A stretch of 10,955 nt of DNA from NCBI GenBank assembly GCA_937912175.1, contig CALDOU010000058.1, forward strand, positions 1 through 10,955. Reading direction: 5' to 3'. The DNA is from an uncultured Clostridia bacterium. Its GTDB lineage: Bacteria > Bacillota > Clostridia > Oscillospirales > Acutalibacteraceae. A model generated the notes under the pieces. It ran no database searches and had not been told where the DNA came from. It saw only the letters and a program-made list of their open reading frames with translations. Below are positions 1-7,066 of this stretch, piece by piece. The stretch's first letter is position 1. Every line of letters begins with the position of its first letter. Made by a program: the position numbers and the translations under genes.

Positions 1-231
1 GATATTTTTTACAGCGATATATCCGGGTTTAACAAATGGGATGATTTAGGTGTTTTAGCTGTTGAAATGGAAGCTGCGGCACTTTATATGAATGCGGCAA
101 AAGCGAAGAAAGAAGCACTATGTATTTTGACTATTTCCGATTGTCCTATGAGGGGTTTGTCACTTCCTTCAGAGGAACGTGAAACCGGATTTTTAAATAT
201 GGCTGAAGTCGCTTTAAATACGGCGTTATAA
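1..231 (+). CDS. deoD: Purine nucleoside phosphorylase, DeoD type (3' end only)
   Basis: The last 76 codons of a gene cut by the window's left edge, read in frame 1 to a TAA stop. The family (usually about 235 residues) splits purine (deoxy)nucleosides with phosphate into free base and (deoxy)ribose-1-phosphate in the cytoplasm. Two hallmarks are visible. VLAVEMEAAALY (visible residues 18-29) contains the Glu-Met-Glu that contacts the ribose. TISD (44-47) carries the aspartate matching the base-protonating Asp of E. coli DeoD. The ending after SEERETGF, a short helix and then the stop, is where DeoD proteins normally end, so the 3' end looks intact. It lies 82 bases upstream of a nucleoside importer, in the same direction, which fits a salvage role. 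The EMEAA motif also occurs in related nucleosidases, but the SD segment and the GFNKWDDLGVLAVEMEAA context favour DeoD. Confidence 0.88.
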   Translation, partial: DIFYSDISGFNKWDDLGVLAVEMEAAALYMNAAKAKKEALCILTISDCPMRGLSLPSEERETGFLNMAEVALNTAL

Positions 232-252
232 TATTTTTCACAAAAAAGGCTG

Positions 253-285
253 TTGTTTGTCACACAATCAAATAAATATTATTTG
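253..285 (+). promoter_or_regulatory. Candidate promoter with overlapping inverted repeat upstream of the importer genes
   Basis: A weak sigma-A-like pair is visible: TTGTTT (253-258), an 18-base spacer, and TATTAT (277-282). The -10 box sits inside an inverted repeat with perfect 7-base arms, CAAATAA (269-275) and TTATTTG (279-285), around a 3-base centre. A repressor site overlapping the -10 box would be a natural way to control a nucleoside importer, and the next gene's start codon is only about 30 bases downstream. The region is very AT-rich, the -35 match is poor, and such short repeats arise by chance. This is a suggestion only, since deoD may simply read through. Confidence 0.22.
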
Positions 286-313
286 TTTGAAAAGAGTCAA
301 TTTGGAGGAAATC

Positions 314-1402
314 ATGAAAAAAACAACTTCACAAAAACGATCCAAATGTTTATGGATGAGTTTTGGTATTTTGGCGGGGATTGGTTTGATTGCTTTAGGG
401 GTAAGAACCGGTTATAAGCTTTTTACGGGGCCCGATGAAAACGACGGAAGGTTTTTCACCGCCATGATTACGGATGGTGGCGGGATAAACGATCAATCTT
501 TCCAACAATCCGCGTGGGAAGGCATGAAAGAATTGGAAAAAAACGCCAATGCACGTGTTAGTTATGTTGAATGTCCCCAAACCTCGGATTTTTCTATTAA
601 TATAGATAAGTTGGCTGACGAACGAACAGACCTTATTTGGGGAATTGGGTATAAGCTTGCGGATACTATTTTAACCGCTTCAAAAACTAATCCTGAACTT
701 AATTATGCCATAGCCGATTATTCATTTGGTGATAACACCCCGGATAATGTCACAGGTGTTGTGTTTAGGTCTGAAGAATCCTCTTTTTTGGTGGGCTATA
801 TTGCAGCTTTGACCACTAAATCAAATTGTGTTGGATTTGTTGGTGGAATAAAGGGTATGGTAATAGACCAATTTGAATATGGTTACAGAGCCGGTGTTGC
901 TTACGGAGCGCGCAAATCAGGTAAAAAAATCAATGTTAAAGTTCAATATGCCGAAAGCTTTACCGATTCGGCAAAAGGTAAAGCAATAGCTCTTAAAATG
1001 TTTGATGAATGTGATGTTATTTTTCACGCTGCCGGTGGTGCGGGAGTTGGAGTTATAGAAGCAGGCAAAGAAGCGGGAAAATTTGCAATCGGCGCTGATT
1101 TGGATCAATCGTATCTGGCTCCGAAAAATGTTTTGTCTTCTGCACTTAAAAATGTAGGAAAAGCAATAAATATAATTTCTCTTAAAGCAATGAATGGTGA
1201 AAAAATAGGTGGAAAAACTTTTTCCTTTGGTATAAAGGAAGGATGCGTCGGAATTTCCGAAGAACATCAAAATATTGAGCAAAAAGTTTATGAATCATCA
1301 CAGATAATTAAAGAAAAAATTGCAAACGAACAAATTGTTCCTCCCGGAACTTTGGAATCATATAATCAATTTATGAATTCGCTTCCCAATATGAAAATAT
1401 AA
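314..1402 (+). CDS. BMP-family nucleoside-binding protein of an ABC importer (membrane-anchored)
   Basis: Predicted extracytoplasmic receptor that captures nucleosides and hands them to the importer encoded next door. It is 362 residues with the ATG at 314, preceded by GGAGG at 304-308. A longer frame from a TTG at 257 has no ribosome site. The N-terminus is positively charged, then a hydrophobic span runs from about residue 12 to 30. The mature part carries BMP/PnrA hallmarks: TDGGGINDQSFQQSAWEG (53-70), FRSEESSFLVGYIAAL (150-165), GFVGGIKGM (173-181), HAAGGAGVGVIEA (237-249) and IGADLDQ (258-264). PnrA/BmpA/Med-family proteins bind purine and other nucleosides. The oddity is that no lipobox cysteine follows the hydrophobic span, and no clear signal peptidase I site is visible. 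The protein therefore seems held by an uncleaved anchor rather than a lipid. Family and role are strong; exact substrate is unknown. Confidence 0.9.
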   Translation: MKKTTSQKRSKCLWMSFGILAGIGLIALGVRTGYKLFTGPDENDGRFFTAMITDGGGINDQSFQQSAWEGMKELEKNANARVSYVECPQTSDFSINIDKLADERTDLIWGIGYKLADTILTASKTNPELNYAIADYSFGDNTPDNVTGVVFRSEESSFLVGYIAALTTKSNCVGFVGGIKGMVIDQFEYGYRAGVAYGARKSGKKINVKVQYAESFTDSAKGKAIALKMFDECDVIFHAAGGAGVGVIEAGKEAGKFAIGADLDQSYLAPKNVLSSALKNVGKAINIISLKAMNGEKIGGKTFSFGIKEGCVGISEEHQNIEQKVYESSQIIKEKIANEQIVPPGTLESYNQFMNSLPNMKI

Positions 1403-1432
1403 TTATTTAGTTGCCTAAAAAGGGGGATAACT

Positions 1433-2977
1433 TTGGAGATAAGTAAAGAATACGCGGTACAAATGCGTAATATATCCAAATATTTTGGTAATCATAAAGT
1501 ATTAGATGATGTTGAGCTGAATATAAAAAAAGGTGAAACACATGCTATTTTAGGCGAAAACGGTGCCGGAAAAAGTACGCTTATGAATATTTTATATGGT
1601 ATGTATGGTGCCGATTCCGGAAGTATATATTTAAATGGAGAACTTGTTAGCATAAAAAATCCAAGTTCCGCTATTGCGCATGGAATAGGTATGGTTCATC
1701 AGCATTTTATGTTGATTGAAAAATTCACTGTTTTACAAAATATAATTTTGGGCAATGAAACTACCGATAAATTCGGAATAATAAACATGCGTAATGCTAA
1801 GAAAAAAGTAATTGACATAATAAAAAAATACGGGATGAAAGTTGACTTGAAGAAAAGAGTCAGGAGTATTTCCGTAGGTATGCAACAAAAAGTTGAAATT
1901 TTAAAAGCCCTTTATCGCGGTGCCGAAGTTTTGATTTTAGATGAACCTACAGCAGTACTTACTCCTCAAGAAATTGATGAGCTTATGGAAGTTATTGAAA
2001 ATTTGAAACAAGACGGAAAAACCATCATAATAATTACTCATAAGCTTAAAGAAATAAAAAAATCAGCTAAAGAATGTACCATTATTCGCAAAGGTAAATT
2101 AATGGGATGTGTGGATGTTAATTCTGAAAGCGAACAAAGCTTGGCAGAAAAAATGGTTGGAAGAAAAGTTAAGTTATTAGTGGATAAGGAAAAAAGCGTG
2201 CCGGGCGAGGTCGTTTTTGAAATAAAAAATTTGAGTGTTAAATGTGAACGTGGAGTTGAACGAGTAAAAAATCTTTCAATGAGTTTACGTAGAGGCGAAA
2301 TATACGGCTTGGCAGGTGTTGACGGTAATGGTCAAAAAGAACTTTTGGAATGTATTATCGGGAAAAACCGTGCGGAATCCGGAAAAATTATAATTAATGG
2401 TAAAGAAATTCAAAATACAACAACACGTAATGTTTTGGATAGTAAAATTTCTTTTATTCATGAAGACCGTCATAGGTTCGGTTCCGTTCTTGATATGTCT
2501 GTTGCGGATAATGTAATATTGGAAAAATATCGTAAGACTCCGTTTAGTGTTAATGGATTTTTAAACGATGAAGAACGTGATAACTTTACGGATCAAATTA
2601 TAAAAGATTACGATGTAAGACCTGTGGATTGTAAATATACTCGTATAAGGAATCTTTCGGGCGGAAATCAGCAAAAGCTTATTATCGGACGTGAAATAGC
2701 CAATGACCCGGATTTGCTCATAGCTGTTCAACCAACCCGTGGGCTTGATGTAGGGGCTATTGAGTACGTGCATAAAACTTTGATAAATTTGCGCAATAAA
2801 GGTAAGGCAATTCTTTTAATTTCTTTGGAATTGGATGAGATTTTAGATGTTTCCGATAAAGTTGCGGTAATATATGACGGTTCGATAGTAGGGGAATTCG
2901 ACCAAAGTGAAACTAACGAGCATGAAATAGGACTCTTGATGGCAGGAGGAAAAAATAATGAACAAAAATATTGCTAA
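1433..2977 (+). CDS. Nucleoside ABC importer, double ATP-binding subunit (NupO-like)
   Basis: Cytoplasmic ATPase that powers nucleoside import through the two permeases downstream. It is 514 residues, close to B. subtilis NupO. The start is a TTG with a strong GGGGG ribosome site 6 bases upstream (1422-1426); the next ATG (codon 11) would cut into the first domain and has no such site. Domain 1 has Walker A GENGAGKST (41-49), Q-loop Q90, signature SVGMQ (147-151), Walker B VLILDE (166-171) and switch His203. Domain 2 has a degenerate Walker A, GVDGNGQKE (about 295-303, no GKS/T), a normal signature LSGGNQQK (408-415), and a Walker B region reading LLIAVQPTRGLDVGA, where the catalytic Asp-Glu is replaced by Val-Gln. 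The same asymmetry is typical of the BMP-linked importer ATPases, so it is not damage. Its end overlaps the next gene by 20 bases, which suggests coupled translation. Confidence 0.94.
   Translation: MEISKEYAVQMRNISKYFGNHKVLDDVELNIKKGETHAILGENGAGKSTLMNILYGMYGADSGSIYLNGELVSIKNPSSAIAHGIGMVHQHFMLIEKFTVLQNIILGNETTDKFGIINMRNAKKKVIDIIKKYGMKVDLKKRVRSISVGMQQKVEILKALYRGAEVLILDEPTAVLTPQEIDELMEVIENLKQDGKTIIIITHKLKEIKKSAKECTIIRKGKLMGCVDVNSESEQSLAEKMVGRKVKLLVDKEKSVPGEVVFEIKNLSVKCERGVERVKNLSMSLRRGEIYGLAGVDGNGQKELLECIIGKNRAESGKIIINGKEIQNTTTRNVLDSKISFIHEDRHRFGSVLDMSVADNVILEKYRKTPFSVNGFLNDEERDNFTDQIIKDYDVRPVDCKYTRIRNLSGGNQQKLIIGREIANDPDLLIAVQPTRGLDVGAIEYVHKTLINLRNKGKAILLISLELDEILDVSDKVAVIYDGSIVGEFDQSETNEHEIGLLMAGGKNNEQKYC
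2944..2949 (+). promoter_or_regulatory. Ribosome binding site of permease 1, inside the ATPase gene
   Basis: AGGAGG lies 8 bases before the ATG at 2958, within the last codons of the ATPase gene. It decides the permease start and creates the 20-base overlap between the two reading frames. Confidence 0.8.
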
Positions 2978-4088
2978 ATTTTTAAAAAATCCATTTGTAG
3001 GTACATGTATAGCTGTATTTTTTGGTTGCTTGGTTGCGTGTGTAATTCTTCTTATAACCGGATTTAGCCCTTCACGCTCTTTAGTTGTTGTTTTTAATGC
3101 GATTTTTTCAAGACCTAAGTTTATAGTAAATGTGATTTTGAAAAGTACCCCTGTTATTCTTACAGGATTGAGTGTTGCGTTTGCGTTTAAAACCGGACTT
3201 TTTAATATTGGTGCCGAAGGTCAATATATTACGGCAACAATTGCTTCGACCATAGTAGGAATAGTTTGTGATTTTCACCCTGTAATTCAAATTCCGCTTG
3301 TGATTTTGTCGGGAGTTTTGGCCGGAGCGTTGGTTGGTGTGATAATTGGGTTTCTTAAATCTAAATTCGGAATTCATGAAGTCATCACAAGTATTATGTT
3401 TAACTGGATTTCTTTGTATTTATGTAACTATGTTGCTAATTCCCAAACTTTCCATAAGCCCGAAAGTGACGGAACTTTTCCAATTAACAATTCAGGATTT
3501 ACACTTTTGATGTATGATTGGAAATTTTCGGACGAAGGAAGAAATTTTCTTAAAAATAATCCTATTTTAAACGATATAATTTTAAAAACCGATTTTAACC
3601 TTAATTTTTTAATTGCGGTTGCAGTCGCTGTTTTGGTATGGGTTGTTATTTATAAAACAAAAAAAGGATATGAACTCAGAGCTTCGGGTTTAAATGCGGA
3701 AGCAGCAGAAAACGCAGGTATAAATGTCAATAAAAATATAATTTACACTATGCTTATAGCGGGAGCTTTGTCCGGATTAGCCGGTGCACTTACGATTACC
3801 GGAACTTCTGCTCATGGTCTACAAGTGCTTTCCATGTTTGAAAACTATGGTTTTAACGGTTTGTCTGTCGCTCTTATTGCAGGGAGCTCGCCAATCGGAT
3901 GTGTTTTTGCCGGATTAATGTTTAGTGCTTTAATTTATGCGGGTCAAACATTGCAGTTTAAAACAGGCGCTCCCTCGGAAATTGTGAATATTATGATTGG
4001 TGTTATTGTATTTTTTGTGGCGCTTGTAAGGATTATTCCCGTGCTTGTAAATAAATTTTTAGAAAGGGAGGAAAAACGTAATGCTTAA
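2958..4088 (+). CDS. Nucleoside ABC importer, permease subunit 1 (NupP-like)
   Basis: Integral membrane half of the translocation channel, branched-chain amino acid/ribose-type permease superfamily (BPD_transp_2). It is 376 residues with many hydrophobic spans, beginning near residues 14-34. Family landmarks are the reentrant-type motif GLFNIGAEGQ (80-89), a cytoplasmic coupling segment GYELRASGLNAEAAENAGIN before the late helices, and a Gly/Ala-rich stretch, AGALSGLAGALTITG. A polar stretch between about residues 165 and 210 is probably a loop outside the membrane; the protein is somewhat longer than NupP of B. subtilis (about 348). The C-terminus is charged (EREEKRNA) and overlaps the next permease by 8 bases. 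It should pair with permease 2 and the double ATPase. Family is clear; the nucleoside substrate is inferred from gene context. Confidence 0.92.
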   Translation: MNKNIAKFLKNPFVGTCIAVFFGCLVACVILLITGFSPSRSLVVVFNAIFSRPKFIVNVILKSTPVILTGLSVAFAFKTGLFNIGAEGQYITATIASTIVGIVCDFHPVIQIPLVILSGVLAGALVGVIIGFLKSKFGIHEVITSIMFNWISLYLCNYVANSQTFHKPESDGTFPINNSGFTLLMYDWKFSDEGRNFLKNNPILNDIILKTDFNLNFLIAVAVAVLVWVVIYKTKKGYELRASGLNAEAAENAGINVNKNIIYTMLIAGALSGLAGALTITGTSAHGLQVLSMFENYGFNGLSVALIAGSSPIGCVFAGLMFSALIYAGQTLQFKTGAPSEIVNIMIGVIVFFVALVRIIPVLVNKFLEREEKRNA

Positions 4089-5004
4089 TAGTATTTTAAT
4101 TGCTATTTCTATTACTTTGATGTATTCAGCTCCCTTGGCTTTGGCTGCTATCGGCGGCGTAATTTCCGAAAGGTCAGGTATAATAAATATTGGAATTGAA
4201 GGTATGATGAGTATAGGTGCTTTGACCGGAGCTACTGTGGGTTATTTTACTCAAAACGCTTGGATTGGTCTTTTATGCGCCGGATTGGCAGGCGGAGCTT
4301 TAGCTTTGCTTCATGCCATTGCTTCAATTACTTTTAGAGCTGATCAAACCGTTTCAGGTATTGCAATAAACTTGATTGGTCCGGGCGCGGCAATGTTTTT
4401 ATCGAGATACTTTTTTAAAGGAGCTACAACTACCCAGCCTGTGCCAAATAAACTCCCTAAAATTATAGATAAACAACTTTTGCAAGGCACACCTTTTAGT
4501 AGTTTGAGCATTGATGTTTCTGTAATTTTGGCTTTAACAGTAGTACTTATAGCTTGGTTTGTATTATATCAAACTAAATGGGGCCTTAGAATTCGTGCAA
4601 TGGGCGAACATCCTGCGGCAGTAGACACCTTGGGAGTTTCAGTATATAAATCGCGTTATTTTTGTGTTGTTATTTCCGGAATTTTAGCAGGTTTAGGCGG
4701 AGGAACGGTTACTCTTGCGATCATATCTCAATTTACTCCCACCGCTATAAGCGGACAGGGATTTATCGCTTTGGCTGCGGTTATTTTTGGTAAATGGCGT
4801 CCATGGGGGACATATTTTGCTTGTTTGTTGTTTGGATTTTCTCAAGCCTTGGTTATTATGTTGGGCGGAGGAAATGTTCAGGTTCCATCTACAATTTTGG
4901 CTATGATTCCGTATGTTTTGACAATTATTATGCTTATTATATTTGTAGGTAGGTCTTCTGCGCCTAAAGCTTCGGGTGTTCCGTATGAAAAGGGTGCAAG
5001 ATAA
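4081..5004 (+). CDS. Nucleoside ABC importer, permease subunit 2 (NupQ-like)
   Basis: Second membrane subunit of the importer, 307 residues, which is normal for NupQ-type proteins. The ATG at 4081 has GGGAGG at 4066-4071, and its first codons overlap the end of permease 1 by 8 bases. The signature ISERSGIINIGIEGMMSIGA (28-47) is the diagnostic motif of this subunit, a counterpart of the GLFNIGAEG motif in permease 1. The coupling segment WGLRIRAMGEHPAAVDTLGV matches what the ATPase contacts in this superfamily. About eight to nine hydrophobic spans alternate with short loops, and the tail is basic (VPYEKGAR). A 24-base gap separates it from deoC, so the import genes and the sugar-phosphate aldolase very likely share a transcript. 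Confidence 0.93.
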   Translation: MLNSILIAISITLMYSAPLALAAIGGVISERSGIINIGIEGMMSIGALTGATVGYFTQNAWIGLLCAGLAGGALALLHAIASITFRADQTVSGIAINLIGPGAAMFLSRYFFKGATTTQPVPNKLPKIIDKQLLQGTPFSSLSIDVSVILALTVVLIAWFVLYQTKWGLRIRAMGEHPAAVDTLGVSVYKSRYFCVVISGILAGLGGGTVTLAIISQFTPTAISGQGFIALAAVIFGKWRPWGTYFACLLFGFSQALVIMLGGGNVQVPSTILAMIPYVLTIIMLIIFVGRSSAPKASGVPYEKGAR

Positions 5005-5028
5005 AAATATTAATTTAAGGATATATTT

Positions 5029-5679
5029 ATGGAAATAAGTGAAATTTTATCTAAAGTAGATCATACGCTTCTTTCACAGAAAGCGACGTGGAGTGATATA
5101 AAACAAATTTGCGATGATGGGCTGAAATATAAAGTAGCTTCTATTTGTATTCCGCCAAGTTACGTGAAAAATTGTAGTGACTATATTATGAATAATTTAA
5201 AAATTTGTACTGTCATAGGATTTCCCAACGGATATAACACCACGGAAACAAAGTTATTTGAAGCGGAAAATGCTTTAAAAAACGGTGCGGATGAAATTGA
5301 TATGGTTATAAATATCGGTAAAGTCAAAGAAAAAAATTATAAATATGTTGAAGACGAGATACGAAGGATAAAAGGCGTTTGTGGAAAAAATATTTTAAAG
5401 GTAATAGTAGAAACTTGTCTTTTGACTACTGAAGAAAAAATAAAGATGTGTGAAATTGTTACTGCTTCAGGTGCAGATTTTATAAAAACTTCTACCGGTT
5501 TTTCTTTGGGAGGCGCTACATTTGATGATATAGCTTTGTTTAAAAACAATGTTGGTCCGAATGTAAAAATAAAAGCTGCCGGGGGTATAAACAGCTTGGA
5601 GGATGCCGAAAAGTTTATTGAGTTGGGTGCTTCTCGTTTGGGAACGAGCCGTATTGTAAAAATAGTAAAACAAAAGTAA
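5029..5679 (+). CDS. deoC: Deoxyribose-phosphate aldolase
   Basis: Cytoplasmic class I aldolase that cleaves 2-deoxyribose-5-phosphate to acetaldehyde and glyceraldehyde-3-phosphate, so deoxynucleoside sugar can enter glycolysis. It is 216 residues, typical of the shorter Bacillota DeoC. Key sites are present: DHTLLS (11-16), VIGFPNG (62-68), EIDMVINIG (89-97) with the catalytic Asp91, FIKTSTGFSLGGAT (151-164) with the Schiff-base Lys153, and KIKAAGGI (180-187) with the second catalytic Lys182. A GASRLGTS phosphate-binding loop (200-207) is near the end. ATG at 5029 is preceded by AAGG 8 bases upstream, a modest ribosome site. It lies between the importer and a nucleoside phosphorylase, the classic context for deo catabolism. 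Confidence 0.97.
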   Translation: MEISEILSKVDHTLLSQKATWSDIKQICDDGLKYKVASICIPPSYVKNCSDYIMNNLKICTVIGFPNGYNTTETKLFEAENALKNGADEIDMVINIGKVKEKNYKYVEDEIRRIKGVCGKNILKVIVETCLLTTEEKIKMCEIVTASGADFIKTSTGFSLGGATFDDIALFKNNVGPNVKIKAAGGINSLEDAEKFIELGASRLGTSRIVKIVKQK

Positions 5680-5729
5680 AATTGTGTTTTAAATAATTAA
5701 TATTTTGGTTTTAATGGGGGCTTTACTTC

Positions 5730-7046
5730 GTGAGAGCATACGATATAATAGAAAAAAAGAGAGATAAAAAAGAGTTAAACAAAGAAGAAATAAAATTTCT
5801 TATAAACGGATATATTAATAAAGAAATTGCCGATTATCAAATGTCGGCGTTTTTAATGGCTGTATATTTTAATGGAATGACTCAAAAAGAATGTAAGTAT
5901 TTTACTGAATGTATGCTTCGTTCGGGGAATATGATGGACCTTTCTCCGATAGCAGGTATTAAAGTTGATAAGCACAGTACCGGTGGTGTTGGAGATAAAA
6001 CCACATTAATTATTACTCCGATTGTTGCTTCGCTTGGTGTTAAGGTTGCAAAAATGTCGGGAAGAGGTTTGGGCCATACAGGTGGGACTGTGGATAAATT
6101 AGAATCAATCCCAGGAATAACTGTGGCACTTTCACTTGATAAATTTTTTGATGTTGTAAATAAGGTGGGCTGTTGCGTTGTAAGCCAAAGCGGTAATTTG
6201 GTACCTGCCGATAAAAAAATCTATGCTTTGCGTGATGTTACCGCAACAGTGGAAAGCATGCCTTTAATAGCTTCAAGTATTATGAGCAAAAAAATTGCTT
6301 CGGGTGCAGATTGTATTTTGCTTGACGTTAAGGTTGGAAGCGGTGCATTTATGAAAAATAAAGAAGATGCCATAGAGCTTTCAAAAATAATGGTTGATAT
6401 CGGCGAGGATTTCGGTCGTAAAGTTATTGCTGTAATTACAGATATGGACAGACCGCTGGGAAATGCTATAGGTAATTCACTCGAAGTTTGGGAATCTTAC
6501 GAAATTTTAAACGATAAAGGGCCTGAAGATTTAAAAAATATATGTGTTTATCTTGCTTCACATATGTTATATATGGCGGGAAAAGGTTCGTTGGAAAAAT
6601 GTAAAGAAATGGTAATTGAAGCCTTAAAATCCGGAATTGCATTGAAAAAATTCAAAGAAATGATTAGTAGTCAAGGTGGGGATTTGAGCCGTTTTGAAAA
6701 TTACATTAATAAATCGGTTGTAAAATATCAAGTTTTATCAGAACGAGATGGGTACATTGAATTTATGGATACCGAAGCATTAGGTAAATCTGCTATGATT
6801 TTGGGTGCCGGAAGAGAACGTAAAGAAGATAGCATTGATTATGAGGCCGGTATAATTTTAAATAAAAAGACAAATGATGAAATAAAGAAGGGTGAACTTT
6901 TAGCAACATTTTATTCTTCGGATATTGAAAAATGCTATGAAGCTGAAAAATTATTTAAAAATCATTTGAAAATTGGTATCAATAAGCCTTTGGAAAGTCC
7001 TTTGATTAAAGCTAAAGTTACGTCCAAAGAAATTCAAAATTTTTAA
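5730..7046 (+). CDS. pdp: Pyrimidine-nucleoside / thymidine phosphorylase
   Basis: Splits uridine, thymidine or deoxyuridine with phosphate into the base plus (deoxy)ribose-1-phosphate. It is 438 residues, matching the family. The start is a GTG with GGGGG at 5716-5720, 9 bases upstream; the MRAYDIIEKK beginning matches the usual N-terminus of the family. Conserved features are KVDKHSTGGVGDKTTL (78-93), MSGRGLGHTGGTVDKLE (109-125), QSGNLVPADKK (153-163) and SSIMSKKIASGAD (182-194). His82, Arg168, Ser183 and Lys187 fall where E. coli thymidine phosphorylase has its catalytic and base-binding residues. Overall similarity is to B. subtilis Pdp, which has broad pyrimidine specificity, but sequence alone does not separate Pdp from the thymidine-specific DeoA. 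It lies 50 bases after deoC and 20 bases before ligA. Confidence 0.94.
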   Translation: MRAYDIIEKKRDKKELNKEEIKFLINGYINKEIADYQMSAFLMAVYFNGMTQKECKYFTECMLRSGNMMDLSPIAGIKVDKHSTGGVGDKTTLIITPIVASLGVKVAKMSGRGLGHTGGTVDKLESIPGITVALSLDKFFDVVNKVGCCVVSQSGNLVPADKKIYALRDVTATVESMPLIASSIMSKKIASGADCILLDVKVGSGAFMKNKEDAIELSKIMVDIGEDFGRKVIAVITDMDRPLGNAIGNSLEVWESYEILNDKGPEDLKNICVYLASHMLYMAGKGSLEKCKEMVIEALKSGIALKKFKEMISSQGGDLSRFENYINKSVVKYQVLSERDGYIEFMDTEALGKSAMILGAGRERKEDSIDYEAGIILNKKTNDEIKKGELLATFYSSDIEKCYEAEKLFKNHLKIGINKPLESPLIKAKVTSKEIQNF

Positions 7047-7066
7047 AAGTAAAAGGCGTTGTTTTT

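Noticed and set aside
227..232. TATAAT over the deoD stop codon as a -10 box
   Set aside because: The -35 position 17 bases upstream (TGAAGT) does not resemble the consensus, and the match falls within coding sequence.
257..313. A longer N-terminus for the nucleoside-binding protein starting at a TTG
   Set aside because: No ribosome site precedes it, and the added 19 residues look like translated leader; GGAGG sits properly before the ATG at 314.
1406..1417. Small hairpin TTAG-TTGC-CTAA between the binding-protein and ATPase genes
   Set aside because: A four-base AT-rich stem is too weak for a terminator or an RNA-stabilising element.
2695..2760. Loss of the second ATPase site as a sign of gene decay
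   Set aside because: The AVQPTRGLDVGA and GVDGNGQ variants are characteristic of this importer family, and the frame is intact.
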